The translations under genes were made by a program, and so were the position numbers. The notes beneath the pieces were generated by a model, which saw nothing but the letters and a program-made list of their open reading frames with translations, was not told where the DNA came from and did not search any database. Shown here in pieces: positions 61,780 through 64,000 of a stretch of DNA of 64,000 nt. The DNA comes from Todiramphus chloris collaris (taxonomy: Eukaryota > Chordata > Aves > Coraciiformes > Alcedinidae), in NCBI GenBank assembly GCA_025345505.1, contig JANVCC010000146.1, positions 4,468,511 to 4,532,510 on the forward strand, in the 5' to 3' direction. The first letter of the stretch is position 1, and every line of letters begins with the position of its first letter.

Positions 61780-63050
61780 CATTTCACAGAGACAGAGCTG
61801 ATAGGGAGAAAAGGAAAGAAAACCTTCACCATTAAAAACACTGCAGACACCAAAATGTTCCTCTGAATTTATACATTCATTTCTTTACATTTCATGATCT
61901 TTCCTAAAGATCTATATTTTGAAAACCAATAAAATGAAGTCCAGAAAGATGGTAACAAAAACCTGTCAAGAATAAAAACCAGCAGCAAGACGTGATTCCT
62001 TTGTACTGAATAACAGGGAAATAAAAGAGAAAATAAAGGAGTATTGGGCCCTGAAAGACTGAAAAGTTTCAAATGTTGAAAAAACTATCAAAAATTATAA
62101 AACCAGTAGGTAAAAATTTCCATTTCAAAAGCAGGTTATTTTCCCTTAAAAGGAGTGAAAAGCATCTCAGAGTCATAGGGTGCTGGAAAACTAAGTATCA
62201 ACCAAAAAAAATTGAGCCTGATCTATTTCTTGTATCTCTGCCTGGCCCAAAAAGCAAAAATAAACACCTTCTGAGATTTTCAAACTAGTTTTACAGTCCC
62301 AAAAGACTTGAAACATTAAAATATCATGTAAGCTTTTATTCAAACCAACTTCTTTGAAGTCCATCTGTTTATATCAGAGTTGGCTTCAGCTAAAATCTGA
62401 GAACAAAACACACACACAGTGTGATACCGAAAACAGATCCAAGTTTTCTTGGTTGGCCTCTTTTCTACCATTTGCTTCGAGCCCATTAGTCAAAGCCACT
62501 CTTCTCCAATGCTGTGGGGGAGTCGCCTCTTATCATGGCATCCCCTTGAGACCTCTAATACAATAACAGGCCTGAAAAATTTCTCTCTCATCATGATAGC
62601 AGAGAAGAGCAGCAATTCTCTTCCATTCCTATTGCACCTCAGTCCAGCAATCTGCTTTTTCAGCACATGTCCCACCAACAGCCACATGGAAGCATCTGGG
62701 AGTTCACTTTGCTATGAAGTACTGCCTGGATTGCTGCATCGGAGGCACCCAGTGGGGTGAGGGTGCAGTCACCCATCCCAGTCTGCAGGCAGCCATTGGG
62801 CTGCTCTCTAATCTTTGCTGCAGGCTTTGGGGTTTTTTTACTCTCATTTGCTTAACTGTGCCGTAGGAAAGAGGCTTACATTCACCTCTTTCCCTAATTG
62901 CACTGAGCGTGAACCGAAATTCCACTTTTTCCAGTATGTTTTTTCCTTTTCCCAAGCGCAACTCTACATGTGTACATACTCACGCACGCCTTCGGTTATA
63001 CACACACGTTTGCCTTCTCAGGATATTTCAAACCTACCCAACCTAAATAA
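61780..63050. other. Gene-free stretch, nothing recognised
   Basis: Unique AT-rich DNA. No repeat family, exon or RNA gene recognised. Confidence 0.5.
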
Positions 63051-63059
63051 GGAGAACTT

Positions 63060-63480
63060 TAAAATGTATTTTCTCTCCCCCTTGATGTGGTGAGATTCAC
63101 AGGCTGTGGAAAAAGAGGCTGGGACAAGACACAGTTGCATCTGGAGCGGGGGAGGCATTCTTTTTTGTGGTCGTCTGATGAATTATCAAAGCCGACTTGT
63201 AAGGAGCTTGGGGCCCAGAACTTTAAACAGATAGAGATTTTCCTCTCTCCTTCCCCTTCTGTCTCCAACTGTCCTGGGGATTTGACTGAGTCATGTTTCA
63301 CTCGCTGTGACTTCAGATCAGTTGTATCTGGCTTTAATAATGTCTTTATTTTTATTGCTGTTATTTTTGGCTGCCTGGGTACTCTTAAGAGCTTTGTTGT
63401 TGCACTCCTAGCAGAGGCAGCCGCGCGGACTCGGCGATGGGAGCACAGAGATGGCAGCGATGTAAGCACCAGACTGAAGT
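63060..63480. promoter_or_regulatory. Candidate regulatory segment with AP-1 word and CpG cluster
   Basis: Contains a perfect AP-1/NF-E2 core TGAGTCA at 63287-63293, within GACTGAGTCATG. About 130 bases later a dense CpG cluster lies at 63421-63436, in an otherwise AT-rich area. Homeodomain- and MEF2-like AT words lie between them. The right part overlaps a possible small exon. Function is inferred from motif texture only. Confidence 0.25.
63412..63461 (+). other. Possible 50-bp exon flanked by splice-like signals
   Basis: A pyrimidine/TG-rich stretch ends in CTCCTAG (AG at 63410-63411). It is followed by 50 bases open in all three frames and then a good donor word, GTAAGC, at 63462-63467. 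The interval is CpG-rich, as 5' exons often are, and includes an ATG at 63437. Such pairs also occur by chance many times in 64 kb, so the call is weak without RNA evidence. Confidence 0.15.
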
Positions 63481-63936
63481 AGAGATGGAGATGTTTACAT
63501 GGAGTGTCTCTGAGCTTTGCTTAGGGCCAGCTTAGAGCTCACATGGAAGCCCAGATAGGAATGCATGGCATGCCCATTCCTTCATACAAGAGGTCTTATG
63601 GCTCCCCACCTCAGACACCTCCCCAGCTGGGCTGCACAAAAATTTCTTTTAATAGACATCAAGATGGTGAGGAGAGGGAAGGGTGGAGGTAATGAGCTCC
63701 TGGGACATGTGAAATACATGTCCAAATGGTATGGCCGTGATTCAAAGCAAAACAAAACCCACCAACCAACTACGGTCAACCTCAAAGGCTGCAGCTGACG
63801 GGAAATCCCTCTAGGGAGGTCCAGGTGTTAGGCAGGGAAAAAAAAAAATTAGAAAGAAAAAGAGAAACACCAGCCACCCACCCCACCCTTCTTTTTGGGT
63901 AACCATTTTTAGAGCCTGAAGTTACATGATCATACC

Positions 63937-64000
63937 AGGAAGGAAGGAAGGAAGGAAGGAAGGAAGGAAGGAAGGAAGGAAGGAAGGAAGGAAGGAAGGA
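63937..64000. repeat. (GGAA)n tetramer microsatellite running off the window edge
   Basis: Sixteen perfect AGGA/GGAA units reach the last base, so the true array is longer. Tandem GGAA can bind ETS-family factors in other vertebrates, but nothing here shows that. Confidence 0.97.

Noticed and set aside
61624-61866. Lys/Thr/Asn-rich frame and its Cys/Val/Phe antisense
   Set aside because: Products of the CAAA/CA low-complexity tract.
1-64000. tRNA, rRNA, CRISPR array, bacterial operon or phage content
   Set aside because: Visual scan found no tRNA arm patterns, rRNA words, spaced direct repeats or densely packed frames with ribosome binding sites.

Overview
This looks like vertebrate, almost certainly avian, nuclear DNA with no recognisable protein-coding gene. 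The window is moderately AT-rich and low in repeats. Its interspersed repeats are nearly all short, 5'-truncated CR1 LINEs, most read on the minus strand, so the plus strand shows the antisense 3' end (words like CATAGAATGG, GGAAGGGACC, GTCCAACC). I see no Alu, L1 or B-type SINE sequence, rRNA, tRNA, CRISPR array or bacterial gene organisation. CR1 dominance, one GC-rich LTR of a type I recall from birds, and two fragments of much older amniote CR1/L3-like families fit a bird genome. The species and locus cannot be named from the sequence alone.

Layout. 1-6.4 kb: unique DNA, an (AAAAGG)n array broken by a 10-N assembly gap (1072-1177), and three CR1 pieces (1320-1675, 5563-5628, 5680-6352). 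6.4-30 kb: mostly single-copy DNA with scattered islands that look like conserved regulatory elements. The clearest is 8046-8540, which holds twelve TGACA/TGTCA cores. Also here are homopolymer C and G runs, two ancient palindromic repeat fragments, and an old L3-type CR1 at 23395-23600. 30-48 kb: six younger CR1 tails and one probable solo LTR (about 35330-36000). 48-64 kb: largely unique sequence with low-complexity tracts (T30, CAAA-rich), an ancient CR1 scrap near 59050, a possible tiny exon or regulatory segment near 63.06-63.48 kb, and a (GGAA)n array running off the right edge.

No genes work together here in a way I can show. The window is best read as intergenic or deep intronic DNA. 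Its likely function, if any, is cis-regulatory: homeodomain, TALE, POU/SOX and AP-1 type words cluster in a few islands separated by repeats. The longest open frames (204 codons at 22347-22961 plus; 195 at 35349-35936 plus, inside the LTR; 183 at 49251-49802 minus) have no family I recognise and are treated as unproven. I found no convincing new biological system. The most interesting signal is the TGACA-dense island.
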